Below, in pieces: positions 16,815 through 26,823 of a stretch of DNA of 64,000 nt. The notes below the pieces were generated by a model, which ran no database searches, was not told where the DNA came from, and saw only the letters and a program-made list of their open reading frames with translations. Position numbers and translations under genes: made by a program. Origin of the DNA: Kumtagia sp963820075 (GTDB lineage: Bacteria > Pseudomonadota > Alphaproteobacteria > Rhizobiales > Rhizobiaceae); assembly GCA_963820075.1 (NCBI GenBank), contig CAWFYS010000012.1, positions 481,045 to 545,044 on the forward strand, in the 5' to 3' direction. Positions within the stretch are counted from its first letter, which is position 1. Every line of letters begins with the position of its first letter.

Positions 16815-17918
16815 ATGGCCATCGCCGAATACCGCGTCTTCTTCGACAACACGCCGGCGGATGCCGAAAAGCTGGCGTTGATCGAGGAAATCCGCGTGGA
16901 CCAGGCGATCGACATGGTGGCCGAGGCACAGATCACCGTGCCGCTTGGCCGCGACAGGGACGGCGACTGGCCGGGGATCCTCGATGCAGCCTTCCAGCCG
17001 ATGACGCGGGTCCGGATCGAGGTGAAGATCGGCTCCGGCGACTTCGTGCCGCTGATCGAAGGCCGCGTCGTGGCGCAGCGGTTCGAACTGGGCGGCGGCC
17101 CGGACGAAAGCCAGGCGGTGATCGTGGTGAATGACGAAACCGCGCTGATGAACCGCGCCGACAAAGCCCGCCTGTTCGAGGACATGACGCCCGAGGACAT
17201 CGCCGCCCAGGTCTTCGGCGAATACGGCATCGACGCCCGGACCGAAGCCAGCGGCGTCGGCGCGCCGTCGCTGGAGCTTGTCGTGACCCAGCGCGGCACC
17301 GATTTCGCCCTGCTGCGACGGCTGGCGCGGCAGGCCAACATGGTCGTCTATGTCGAACCCGGCGACGCGCCGGGGGTGACGCAAGGCTATTTCCGGCATC
17401 TACCGACCGATGAGGGCGATCTGCCCGAACTGGTGCTGACCGGCGCCGAACGCAACATCAACAGGCTGACGCTGGAGCTGGACGTCCTCTCGCCCGTGAC
17501 CGCGCGCGGCGAAGGGCTGGACCCCGCCGACCTGTCGGACCTGTCGTCGGAAGTCACCGCCAGCGCCATGGCGACGCTCGGCGATATCGCCACCGCCGAC
17601 CTGACCTCGCCGGACACGATCTTCATCGACGGCGCGCGCGACCAGACCGTCCTCGACGCCGCCGCGCAGGCCGCCGTCGACCGCGGCGCCTGGGCCTATT
17701 CCGGCGTGGGCGAGGTTTCCGCCGAAATCTACCCCGCGGTCATGCGCCCCTACCGGATCGTCGCCGTCGCGGGCGCGGGCAGGATGCTCAGCGGCATTTT
17801 TCTGGTCAGCGAAGTCAGCCATTCGCTGCGTGACGAAGCCTACAAGCAGACCTTCACGCTGCGCCGCAACGCAGCCTCCGAACCGGCTTCGGGCGGCCTT
17901 CCGGGAGGAATATTCTGA
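16815..17918 (+). CDS. eCIS baseplate hub protein (gpD/gp27-like, Afp8 N-terminal part)
   Basis: A 367-residue hub protein of the late-control D/VgrG N-terminal fold. It opens with AEYRVFFDNTPADAEKLALIEEIRVDQAIDM and continues with the paired beta-barrel pattern (FVPLIEGRVVAQRFELGGG, then TDFALLRRLARQANMVVYVEPG, a hallmark of hub proteins). The C-terminus (YRIVAVAGAGRMLSGIFLVSEVSHS) matches the last barrel. It forms the trimeric socket joining tube and spike. The spike gene overlaps its stop by one base. In Afp8 hub and spike are one polypeptide; here they are separate. Confidence 0.9.
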   Translation: MAIAEYRVFFDNTPADAEKLALIEEIRVDQAIDMVAEAQITVPLGRDRDGDWPGILDAAFQPMTRVRIEVKIGSGDFVPLIEGRVVAQRFELGGGPDESQAVIVVNDETALMNRADKARLFEDMTPEDIAAQVFGEYGIDARTEASGVGAPSLELVVTQRGTDFALLRRLARQANMVVYVEPGDAPGVTQGYFRHLPTDEGDLPELVLTGAERNINRLTLELDVLSPVTARGEGLDPADLSDLSSEVTASAMATLGDIATADLTSPDTIFIDGARDQTVLDAAAQAAVDRGAWAYSGVGEVSAEIYPAVMRPYRIVAVAGAGRMLSGIFLVSEVSHSLRDEAYKQTFTLRRNAASEPASGGLPGGIF

Positions 17919-18634
17919 TGCGCGGCCTGTCCTTCGAACGGCTGGTGGCCGGTTTCATCGAGGACCATCAGAGCCGCGTCTACGGCAAGCGGCAGGGCAT
18001 CGTCACCGACGTGAACGACCCCGAACGGATGGGCCGGCTCCGCGCCCGCGTTCCCGGCCTGCTGCAGAGCGAAACCACCCCTTGGGCCTTGCCCTGCGCC
18101 CCCTTCACCGGGCCGGACGCGGGGCTCTTCGCCGTCCCGCCGGTCGGCGCGGGCGTCTGGATCGAATTCGAGGCCGGCAATCTCGACTATCCCATCTGGT
18201 CCGGCGGCTGGTGGCCCAGGGGCGACGCCCCGGTGCCGGAGGAAGGCGGCGCCGGCCAACAGCCCACCAAGGTGCTGAAGACCGACACCGGCCTGCATGT
18301 CGCGCTGGACGACACCAGCGAGACTCTGGTGATTTCCGACGGCAACGGCACCAACAAGATCACGATCCAGAGCCAGGGCGGCAGGATCGAGATCAAGGCC
18401 ACCAGCAAGGTCGTGGTCGAGGCGCCGCAAATCGAACTGGTGGACGGCGCCGGCCATCCGCTGGTCTTTGGCGACGATCTGCTGACCTACCTCAACCAGC
18501 TCGTCACCATCTTCAACGCCCATGTCCACGCCGGCGAAACGGTCCTCGGCATTCCCGTCACACCCGCCCCGCCGGTGTCGCCGCAGACCCCGCCCACGCC
18601 CGCGCTCCTCAGCCAGAAAGTGAAGACCGGATAA
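17918..18634 (+). CDS. eCIS spike protein (gpV/gp5 OB-fold with beta-helix)
   Basis: A 238-residue baseplate spike. An OB-fold occupies roughly residues 25-115 (GIVTDVNDPERMGRLRARVP, WALPCAPFTGPDAG, VGAGVWIEFEAGNLDYPIW, GWWPRG). A short triple-helix section follows (about 125-175; KTDTGLHVALDDT, NKITIQSQGGRIEIKATSKV), then a Pro-rich tail. It is the membrane-piercing tip. No PAAR-repeat gene was found next to it, so this spike may be blunt or capped by another protein. Confidence 0.9.
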   Translation: MRGLSFERLVAGFIEDHQSRVYGKRQGIVTDVNDPERMGRLRARVPGLLQSETTPWALPCAPFTGPDAGLFAVPPVGAGVWIEFEAGNLDYPIWSGGWWPRGDAPVPEEGGAGQQPTKVLKTDTGLHVALDDTSETLVISDGNGTNKITIQSQGGRIEIKATSKVVVEAPQIELVDGAGHPLVFGDDLLTYLNQLVTIFNAHVHAGETVLGIPVTPAPPVSPQTPPTPALLSQKVKTG

Positions 18635-18912
18635 TGGCAAAGCTCCAGGCGGGCACCGTCAAGCAACTGAAGGCCGACACGCTCGCGGGCCGGATGGACG
18701 GCGAATTCGTCTCGCTCTGGAACCAGTTCAACGACACCGCCCTGCCCGGCGACACCAGGACCGTCGAAGACCGCCGCCTGATGTTCGTCGCCATAGCGCG
18801 CGGCATGCTGACCTATCTCCAGGACCACCAGTCCGACATCGCCACCACCGAAGACAGCGCCGACGGTGCCGGATCCGAGCATGACCATCAGCTGACATTC
18901 GAATGGGAGTGA
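18634..18912 (+). CDS. Small eCIS protein of unknown function
   Basis: A 92-residue acidic protein starting at ATG 18634, which overlaps the spike stop (TAATG). It contains LKADTLAGRMDGEFVSLWNQFN and ends in an acidic His-containing tail. Its coupled position between spike and gp25 genes indicates a machine component or assembly factor. The open frame extends upstream, but that part is a shadow of the spike gene. No known domain. Confidence 0.65.
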   Translation: MAKLQAGTVKQLKADTLAGRMDGEFVSLWNQFNDTALPGDTRTVEDRRLMFVAIARGMLTYLQDHQSDIATTEDSADGAGSEHDHQLTFEWE

Positions 18913-18916
18913 CGGC

Positions 18917-19303
18917 ATGAGCGGACGCCATCTTCGCTTCCCCTTCACCATCGGCCGAACCGGCCGCCCCGAAACGCCTGCCGATCTGGCCGACCATGTC
19001 CGGTCCGAAGTCATCCAGCTTCTACTGACCGATCCCGGCGAGCGGCTTTTCCAGCCCCGTTTCGGCGGCGGGCTGAAACGGCTGGTCTTCGAAGCCAACA
19101 GCGAAGTGACGGCAAGCCTCGCGCGGGCGCGCCTGACCAAGGCGCTGAGCTTTTACCTGGGCCAGCGGCTGGAAATCCGCCAGTTGGAAACCGCCGCCAC
19201 CGACACCACGCTGTCGGTCGATCTGGTCTACCAGCTTGCCGGTTCGCCCGAAACGAAGCGGCTGCGCTTCGAACATGACATTTCCGACAGCGGGGATGTC
19301 TGA
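18917..19303 (+). CDS. eCIS baseplate wedge protein, GPW/gp25 family
   Basis: A 128-residue gp25-like lysozyme-fold protein (Afp9/Pvc9) that joins baseplate to sheath and starts sheath polymerisation. The family core is clear: EVIQLLLTDPGERLFQPRFGGGLKRLVFE, including the conserved EPR-like loop (here FQPRFG), and the C-terminal beta strand with LSVDLVYQL. It starts five bases after the preceding gene and overlaps the baseplate J gene by one base. Confidence 0.93.
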   Translation: MSGRHLRFPFTIGRTGRPETPADLADHVRSEVIQLLLTDPGERLFQPRFGGGLKRLVFEANSEVTASLARARLTKALSFYLGQRLEIRQLETAATDTTLSVDLVYQLAGSPETKRLRFEHDISDSGDV

Positions 19304-21789
19304 TGGCCGAAATTCTGAACGACGAGGAACTGCGCGACCGCGCCCGCGACCTGGTGGGCTTGAACGGCTTCGACCTGGTCTTCGTCGATCTCGACGCCGA
19401 CCCGCCCAACGCGGTGCTGACGGCCGAGTTCCTGAACGACGTGGCGCTGGCGGACATCATGACCGCCTTCACCGGCGGCACGCCCGCCGATCGGCTCTTC
19501 GCCATCGAAGGCGGCCGCCGCCGCGTCGGCGGCACGCTGCCGGGGCAGGTGCGGGTCACAAATATCGCGGCCGGCGCCGCCAATGCGCTGCGCCTGACCA
19601 TCTCGCCGATCGGTGACTACTCCACCTACAGCCTGCGCGCGCTCGACCCGAATTTCGACCCGATCTTCGCCGCCATTCCGTTCAAGTTCCGGCCCGGCTG
19701 CTTCAACCTCAACTGTCGCGGCGGCAGCGGCGCCAACGCGGCCCCCGCGCCGGTCCCCAAGATCGACTACCTGGCCCGCGACTTCCATTCCTTCCGGCAT
19801 CTCCTGATCGCCGCGATGATGGAGCGCGTCCCCGGCTGGCAGGTGACCAGCGAGGCCGATCTCGATCAGGTCATCATCAGCCTGATGGCCGCCGTCGCCG
19901 ACGAATTGGCCGACAAGCAGGACCGCGTCGCGGCCGAAGCCTTCCTGCCCACCGCGCGCAAGCGGCTATCCCTGGCGCGGATGTCGCGGCTGATGGACTA
20001 CCATATCCACCAGGGCAACCAGGCATCGACATGGCTGGCGCTGGAAGTCTCCGCCGCCTTCGACCTGCCGGCGAGTTTCGCCTGCTGGACCGGGCGCAAC
20101 GAACGCGGCGAGATCTTCCTCCACGACACGCGCGGCCTCGCCGCGCCCCGTTCGCTCGATCCCCGCCTGAACGCGCTGGCGCTCTACACCTGGGGCGATC
20201 TCGTCAGCGCGCTCGGCGCCGGCTCCACGGCCGCCGATGTCACCCTGCCGGGCGTCGCCATGACCCCGGCGCAGGCGACGGACCTGCGCGACCTTCTGCG
20301 CGCGCTCGACCGGCCGCTCCTGCTGGAAGAGGCGGTCAACCCCGAAACCGGCCGCGTCGCCGGGCGCGACACGCGCCAGCGGCAGCTGCTGCGCCTGACC
20401 GGTGCCGAAACCCGTTTCGACCCGGCTGCCGGCGCCTCGATGGTGCGGATCGCCTGGCGCGACGAAGACGCGCTGGCCAGCCGGTTCTGCTTCGTGACCC
20501 GCTGCGCCGGCGCGGCCCCGCTGGGCGATGTCAGCCTGTTCCACGGCAACCTCGCCCCCCTCACCCACGGAGCCCCGAACCTCAGCCTCTTCACCGATCC
20601 CGCCCGCCCGCTCGACACGCCGCTCGCGGCCGCGCTTGCCGCCGAGCGCAGCGCCTTCGGCACGGACTACCCATTCGGCCGGATCAGCGAGGCGACCTAT
20701 ACCGAAACACCCTGGGGCCGCCTGTGCATCCTGCCGGAGGGCCCGCTGGCCTATCGCGACACGGCACCGGGCGGCGAAACCGCCCCGGTCAGCAGCGCGC
20801 TGGTCAGTGTCGAGGGCCTGCCCGACTGGGCCGAACAGATCGACCTGGTGCAAAGCCGCGACGATTCCAACCATTTCCTTGTCGAGACCGACGAGCTTGC
20901 CCGCAGCACCATCCGCTTCGGCCGAGCCCCGAACGGCGAGGCCCCGCCGCCCGGCACCTATGTCGCGGTGCGCTACCAGACCGGCGGCGGACCGGACGGC
21001 AATGTCGGCGCCGATGCCATCACGGGTTTCGACGCCGGAATGTTCCCGGCCGTCACGCGGCTGTGGAACCCTTTCGACGTCACCAACGGCCGCCTGCCCG
21101 AGACTTTCGAGGTGATCCGCCGCCGCGCACCGGAAGCCTACCGCGCCCGCCAGTTGCGCGCCGTGACCCTGAACGACTACCGCGAACGGGCGGAGGAATT
21201 GCCCTTCGTCCAGCGGGCCGCGGCCGCCTACGACTGGACCGGAAGCTGGCGCACCGTGCGCATCACGCTCGACCCGGTCGGCGGCACCACGCTCGACGAC
21301 GCGCAACTGGCCGAAGCCGCCGCCTATCTCAACCAGGTTCGCCTAATCGGCGAGGATCTTGAAATCCGCCCGCCGGATTTCGTGCCGATCGACGTGCGCC
21401 TCGTTGTCTGCGCCAAACCCCTGTTCTGGCCCGAGGATCTGCGCCTCGACCTCGAGGAGGCCTTTACCGAAGCCTATACCGGCAGCGGCGAAAAGGGCTT
21501 CTTCCACCCCGATCTCTGGACTTTCGGCCAAAGCCTTTACGCCAGCCGGATCGTCGCCCGCGCGCTGGCCGTCGAAGGTGTCGACCGGGTGCTGGAAGTC
21601 GGCATGCGGCTCTGGGACCGCGCCGGCGGGCCGACCACCACGACGCTGATCGTCGACCCCGAGGACATGCCGCCGCCCGCCGCGATCGAGATCGGCGTCG
21701 GCCCCAACCAGATCATCCGCGTCGCCAATGACCCCAACGCCCTGGAATTCGGCCGGATGGTCATCGTCGTGAAAGGAGGCCGCGGATGA
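19303..21789 (+). CDS. eCIS baseplate wedge protein, baseplate J-like (Afp11 family)
   Basis: An 828-residue putative baseplate assembly protein. The N-terminal part is an Ig-like beta domain followed by a short cysteine motif (RPGCFNLNC, about residue 130) and IDYLARDFHSFRHLL, typical of the long eCIS J-like proteins. The C-terminal half contains VRYQTGGGPDGNVGADAITG and FEVIRRRAPEAYRARQLRAVTLNDYRE-type sequence, the Baseplate_J core. The end is RVANDPNALEFGRMVIVVKGG. With the next gene it makes the wedge that opens when the sheath contracts. Confidence 0.92.
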   Translation: MAEILNDEELRDRARDLVGLNGFDLVFVDLDADPPNAVLTAEFLNDVALADIMTAFTGGTPADRLFAIEGGRRRVGGTLPGQVRVTNIAAGAANALRLTISPIGDYSTYSLRALDPNFDPIFAAIPFKFRPGCFNLNCRGGSGANAAPAPVPKIDYLARDFHSFRHLLIAAMMERVPGWQVTSEADLDQVIISLMAAVADELADKQDRVAAEAFLPTARKRLSLARMSRLMDYHIHQGNQASTWLALEVSAAFDLPASFACWTGRNERGEIFLHDTRGLAAPRSLDPRLNALALYTWGDLVSALGAGSTAADVTLPGVAMTPAQATDLRDLLRALDRPLLLEEAVNPETGRVAGRDTRQRQLLRLTGAETRFDPAAGASMVRIAWRDEDALASRFCFVTRCAGAAPLGDVSLFHGNLAPLTHGAPNLSLFTDPARPLDTPLAAALAAERSAFGTDYPFGRISEATYTETPWGRLCILPEGPLAYRDTAPGGETAPVSSALVSVEGLPDWAEQIDLVQSRDDSNHFLVETDELARSTIRFGRAPNGEAPPPGTYVAVRYQTGGGPDGNVGADAITGFDAGMFPAVTRLWNPFDVTNGRLPETFEVIRRRAPEAYRARQLRAVTLNDYRERAEELPFVQRAAAAYDWTGSWRTVRITLDPVGGTTLDDAQLAEAAAYLNQVRLIGEDLEIRPPDFVPIDVRLVVCAKPLFWPEDLRLDLEEAFTEAYTGSGEKGFFHPDLWTFGQSLYASRIVARALAVEGVDRVLEVGMRLWDRAGGPTTTTLIVDPEDMPPPAAIEIGVGPNQIIRVANDPNALEFGRMVIVVKGGRG

Positions 21790-24540
21790 GCTGCGAGCAT
21801 GATTGCGACCGCCCGGCCCTGTTCCCGGCGCCGATCCGGAACCGCCCCGGCCTGTCGCATTTCCGTTACCGGATCGGCGACTACGCCACCATGCGCGGCC
21901 ACATGCTGGACCGGCTGGTCAAGGCCCCCGCGCTCGCCGGCTGGACCCATCTCGGCCCCGACGAACCCGGCATCGCGCTGCTTGAGGGCGCGGCCCTTCT
22001 GGGCGACATCCTGACCTTCTACCAGGAGCTTTACGCAAACGAGACGAAGCTGCCCACCGCCGCCTGGCAGGACAGCATCTTCAATCTGGTCCGACTGACC
22101 GGCTACCGCCCGGCGCCGGGCCTTGGCGGCGCCGCTACCTTCGCGCTCGACGTCGCGGAAACCACGATCGTCCCGGCCGGTTTCGCCTTCCAGGCCCAAC
22201 TCGACGGCTTCGAGAAACCCTCGATCTTCGAAAGCACCGCCGCCATCGAGGCGCTCCCCGCCTTCGGCGCCTTCCACCTCTACCGCCGCCGCAAGGGCCT
22301 TCAGCCGATCAAGGGCGCCACCAGCCTCGACATCGTCAAGCTCGGCGGCAGGACCGATCTCGCCACCCGCGCCGACCACGGCATCAAGGCCGGCGACCGG
22401 GTGCTGATCCTGTCAGGACCGCTCGACCCCTACGAAATCGTCGTCGTCAAGGACACCGTGGAACATCTGGACCGCGTGACCCTCAACCTCGAAGGCATCG
22501 TGCAGGAGGACCACCCGGCCGAAGTCACCGCCTTCCGGATCGGCCGCAGCTTCCGGCATTTCGGGGCAGACGCGCCGCGCGAATTCGCGACGTATCGCGA
22601 CGATCCGCCGAAGACGACCATGCACGACACCAAGTTCGACCGGCGCACCGCCGGCACGTCCTCGCCGGGGGTGAACTACACCAGCCTCGGCCCGCTGCAG
22701 TTCCCGCTGGACAGCGAAGTGGACGATCTGGCCGCCGGGTCGCGCGTCATCTGCGTCGGACGCGTGTCCGAACCGGCAGCCCGCGATTTCGCCTTCGTCC
22801 GGCGCATCCAGAAGGTCGTGCCGCGCGACGTCCTGTGGGCCGGTGTGACCGCGCCTGTCTCGATGCTGCTTCTGAACGCATCGCTGCGCACCGACAGCCT
22901 GGGCGGCGGCACTTCGGCGAGCCTTGGCGTTGCCGCCGCCGCCAAGACCGGGCTTGTCCTGACCGCGCCCGCCGCCAGCGTGATTGATGCCGAGGCGATT
23001 GAACTCATGCTGTTCAATCAGCTCAATCCCGGCGTCAGCATCACCGAATTCCAGCTTGCCGACACGCCGGGACCGGAAAGGCACGACATCCGCCGTCTTC
23101 GCATCCACGAAACCCTCGGCGAAAAAATGATCCTGCGCGCCCCGCCGAAACAGGTGCCGAGCGCGGCCGACGGCAAGGTCAGCTTCTTCGGCACCCGCGA
23201 GGAAGCCGAAGCGCTGGCCGCCAGGCGGCTTCTTCTTGCCGGTCCGGCCGCTGCGCCGCAGGACATCGTCGTCGCCGCCGAGCAGCCGGAAATGGCGGCG
23301 GCGCAGGCCCCGGCGGGCGACCGGCTGATGTGGCCGATCCAGCTTGGCGCGACGCCCGAGGCCGGCGCGGACGGCTTCGCCGAGGACGCCCCCACCGTCA
23401 CCGTCCACGGCAACATCGTCGACGCGACCGAAGGCGAAAGCCAGCCGGAAGTCGCCATCGGATCGGGCGATGCGCGCCAGACCTTCCAGACCTTCCCGAT
23501 CCCCAAGGCGCCCCTGACCTTCCTGTCCGACCCGGCCCGCTCGCCACCCTACTCCGCCGAACTGGAAATCCGCGTCGCCGGGCGGCTCTGGCAGCCGGCC
23601 GCGGCCTTCTTCGACCGACCGGCGGATGCCGAAATCTACATCGTCCGGCAAGGCGAGGACGGCTCCTATGTGCAATTCGGCGACGGGATCAACGGCGCCG
23701 CCCTGCCGTCCGGCCGCAACAACGTCACCGCCGCCTACCGGATCGGCGCCGGCGCGCATGGCGGCCTGGCGGCCGGCGCCGAACCGAAGCCCAAGGGCAA
23801 GCTGAAGCCCCTGACCGGCGTGCACGATGCCCGGTCCCGCGACCGGCGGCGCCGAGCCGGAGGACATGGCCGGGGCCCGCGTCGCGGCGCCGGGCCGGAT
23901 GCAGAGCCTCGGCCGGCTGGTCGGGCTGGCCGACTACGTGGCCGAAGCCCTGGCGATGCCCGGCGTGGTGAAGGCCGGCGCCGTCTTCGGGGCCGAAGCG
24001 GAGCGGCAGCACATCGCCCTGACCGTACTGACCGAAGACGAAAGCCCCGAGGCCGTCGCCGCCGTCGAGGCGGCGCTCCGCCACGCCGACCGCTGCCGGG
24101 GTCCGGCCCGCTACCCGCTCGAGGTCATCGGCGGACGCCGCCGCTTCGTCCACATCTCGCTCACCGCCGGCTACGACCCGGCCTATCGCAGCGGCGACCT
24201 CGACGCCGCCATCATCGCCGCCCTCGGCGCCCTGCCCGCCATCGACGGCAATCCCCCCGGCGCCGGGCTCTTCGCGCTTGCCGGACGCAGCTTCGGGCAG
24301 GACGTCCACATCTCCCAGGCCGTCGCCGCCGCCCAATCCGTCGAGGGTGTCGTCTGGGTCAAGCCCGCCGCCTTCGCCAGGCTCGCCGCCGCCGAAACCC
24401 CCGCCGACATCGCCGTGCCGAAGAAGCCCGGTCTCGCCGCGCGCCTGACCGCCGGCCCGTCGGAAGTCCTCGCGCTCTCGGCGCTGCACCTGACACTGTC
24501 GGCCACCAGCGTCGCCAGCGACGAGGAGTGCCCCGCATGA
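21786..24540 (+). CDS. Second large eCIS baseplate protein, frameshifted near 23.83 kb
   Basis: A second J-like baseplate assembly protein of about 917 residues if the frame is repaired. Residues 1 to about 680 read in the frame of the ATG at 21786 (RNRPGLSHFRYRIGDYATMRGHM, DEPGIALLEGAALLGDILTFYQE, and YVQFGDGINGAALPSGRNN near 23.7 kb). From 23827 the coherent protein continues in another frame (MQSLGRLVGLADYVAEALAM to DEECPA, stop 24540). The first frame stays open but becomes Arg/Pro-rich nonsense. A small deletion at about 23830 between short CCCG repeats, or an assembly error, is the likely cause. It overlaps the next start by four bases. Confidence 0.85.
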
Positions 24541-26810
24541 CCCGCGCCCCGCTGTTCGAACGCCTGCCCGCGATCTACCGCACCCGCGACGCCGACCTGT
24601 CCCGGCAAGGCCAGTTCGAAGCCTATATCGGCCTGATGGACGAATTGTTCGCGGCGATCGGCGACCATATCGAGGCCTTCTACCACGACCATTTCGTCGA
24701 GACCTGCGACGACTGGATGGTGCCCTATATCGGCGATCTTCTCGGTGTGACGCATCTGAAGGGCGACCCCTGGACCATCCGCGCCGATACCGCGCGGACC
24801 GTGGCGCTCAGGCGGCGGCGCGGCACGCTGGGCGCAATGGAATCGCTCGCCTTCAACCTGACCGGCTGGGCCGCCCATGCGGTGGAGATGCGCGAGCGGA
24901 TGATATGGAACCAGCATCTGAACCATCAGCGCCCCGACGCCGGCGGCGTGCCGCCCCAGTCGCTGCCGCGCCACATCGCGGCCCCGGTGAAGCACGGCAC
25001 CGTGACCCTGCGCGATCCCGGTGTCCTCAGCTTCCTGGGTGGCGCCTTCGACGGCTTCGCCCGCACGGCCGACCTGAAACCCACCGGCGGCATCCATCCG
25101 CGCCCGAACCTGCCCAACCTCGCGATCTTCCTCTGGCGCCTGCGCGATTTCCTCGTCCCGGTCGCCCGCCCCGTGCATGTCGCCACCAACCCGCTCGGCG
25201 GGGCGCCGGGGCAAGCCGCCTTCGCCGCCCGCTATGCCATCCACCCGCTTGGCCGCCCCGTGCGCCTGTTCAACACGTTCCGCTACGATCCCGGCGCCGA
25301 ACCGCCGGAATTCTCCGTCCCCGACCGCACGCCCGGCCCGATGCCCGCCGCGCGGCTGCAGGACGGACCGCCGACCGGAAACGCCGCCGAATACGTCGCC
25401 ATCGACATCTATGACGGCAGCCGCCCCGACGATCCCGGCGACGGCGCGGTCGGCCTGACGCTGCACCTGCCTGCCGCCGCCTTCGCCGGCACCGCCTGGA
25501 CCACGCGCGGCGCCAATCTCTGCGCGTGGGAGGACGGCCTCGCCACACCGCTCGCCGAACGCGAAATCGTCATCGACCCGGTGCGCGGGCGCCTGCTGCT
25601 CGGCATCGCCGACGACGCCACCGAGGGCGCGGCGCTGCGCAACCGCCTGCGGGTGTCCCACGCCTACGCCGCCCCCGGCCCGACCGGCGCGCATCCCGTC
25701 GCGCGGTCCTTCGCCGGCACGATCTGGCCCGGCCTGGCCGCGCCGGAAATCCGCATCGTGACGGCGCATCCCGGCGGCGCCGGCCTGCGCGCCGCGCTTT
25801 CGGGCCTTGCGGCCGAAGGCCCGCCCCGGATCATCGAGATCGCCGACTCCATGACCCACCGGCTGGACCTCGCCGCCGTTGACGACATTGCGGAGGAGGA
25901 CGGCCCGACCCTGACGCTCGCGCGTCCCTTCTGGATACGCGCCCGCACCGGCCAGCGCCCGGTGATCGAACTGCGCCAGCCGTTGCGGATGCGCGCCACC
26001 GACCCGACCGATTCCGCGCTGAACCGCGCGCTCGATATCCGCATCGAAGGCGTCATGCTGACACTGCGCGACGCCCCTGCCGCCGACGCCATCGTCACCC
26101 GCGCCGCCGTCAACCGCCTGCATTTCGAAGGCGTCACGCTCGACCCCGGCGGCCACCTTATCCTCGACGGCAGCGCGGACGGCGGCCTCGCCGCGGCGCA
26201 ACCGGCGCTCAACCTCGCCCCCGACCTCGGCTTCGCGGACGCCGCGACGCTGGAGGCGTTCGAGGAATTGCCGGAGGTCACGCTGCACCGCTGCATTTGC
26301 GGCCCCATCGCCATGGGCCCGCGCTACAAACTGATCCTGACCGACAGCGTGATCGACGGCGCGGGCGGCCCGGCCATCGCCGCGACCGACCCGGACCCGG
26401 CCTATGGCCCGATCACCGAAATCTCCGGCGTGACCGTGTTTGGCGCCGTGCGCATCCGCGCCGCGACCGGCCAGGGCGGGCTTTTCCGCGATCCGGTGCA
26501 AGTTCGCGACCACCAGACCGGCTGCCTGTCCTACTGCCGGTTCACGGCGGGCGGCAACCGCCTGCCGCCGCATTTCGCCTGCGTCTTCGGCGCCGGCATC
26601 GCCTTCACCTCGACCGTGCACGGCTCGCCCGGCTACGCCCAGCTCAACCGCGTCCGCACGGCGCGCGAAGTGCTGGAGGATGGCCCCGACGCCGACGAGA
26701 TGGGAGCCTTCGGCACCCTGAACAACACGCACAAATGGAAGAATCTCGGGATCCGTCTGCTCGAGTTCACGCCCGTGGGCGTCCGAACGATCCTGACGAG
26801 CATCACGTGA
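24537..26810 (+). CDS. eCIS tail protein I-like (P2 gpI family) with long beta extension
   Basis: A 757-residue protein beginning with the tail protein I pattern RLPAIYRTRDADLSRQGQFEAYIGLMDELFAAI, then DDWMVPYIGDLLGV and RRRGTLGAMESLAFNLTGW (residues 1-130). The remaining 600 residues are much longer than gpI (about 200 residues) and rich in short beta strands, ending in a parallel beta-helix-like section with LHRCICGPIAMGPRYKL. It probably attaches fibres or caps the baseplate rim, and the extension may itself be a receptor or cage domain. Start ATG 24537 overlaps the previous stop (ATGA). Confidence 0.82.
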   Translation: MTRAPLFERLPAIYRTRDADLSRQGQFEAYIGLMDELFAAIGDHIEAFYHDHFVETCDDWMVPYIGDLLGVTHLKGDPWTIRADTARTVALRRRRGTLGAMESLAFNLTGWAAHAVEMRERMIWNQHLNHQRPDAGGVPPQSLPRHIAAPVKHGTVTLRDPGVLSFLGGAFDGFARTADLKPTGGIHPRPNLPNLAIFLWRLRDFLVPVARPVHVATNPLGGAPGQAAFAARYAIHPLGRPVRLFNTFRYDPGAEPPEFSVPDRTPGPMPAARLQDGPPTGNAAEYVAIDIYDGSRPDDPGDGAVGLTLHLPAAAFAGTAWTTRGANLCAWEDGLATPLAEREIVIDPVRGRLLLGIADDATEGAALRNRLRVSHAYAAPGPTGAHPVARSFAGTIWPGLAAPEIRIVTAHPGGAGLRAALSGLAAEGPPRIIEIADSMTHRLDLAAVDDIAEEDGPTLTLARPFWIRARTGQRPVIELRQPLRMRATDPTDSALNRALDIRIEGVMLTLRDAPAADAIVTRAAVNRLHFEGVTLDPGGHLILDGSADGGLAAAQPALNLAPDLGFADAATLEAFEELPEVTLHRCICGPIAMGPRYKLILTDSVIDGAGGPAIAATDPDPAYGPITEISGVTVFGAVRIRAATGQGGLFRDPVQVRDHQTGCLSYCRFTAGGNRLPPHFACVFGAGIAFTSTVHGSPGYAQLNRVRTAREVLEDGPDADEMGAFGTLNNTHKWKNLGIRLLEFTPVGVRTILTSIT

Positions 26811-26823
26811 GGAGGACCACAAG

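Noticed and set aside
21786..26810. A 1674-residue fusion of the second baseplate protein with the tail protein I-like protein
   Set aside because: The middle 240 residues are low-complexity Arg/Pro sequence, while a coherent baseplate sequence runs in another frame over the same bases. It is a frameshift artefact.
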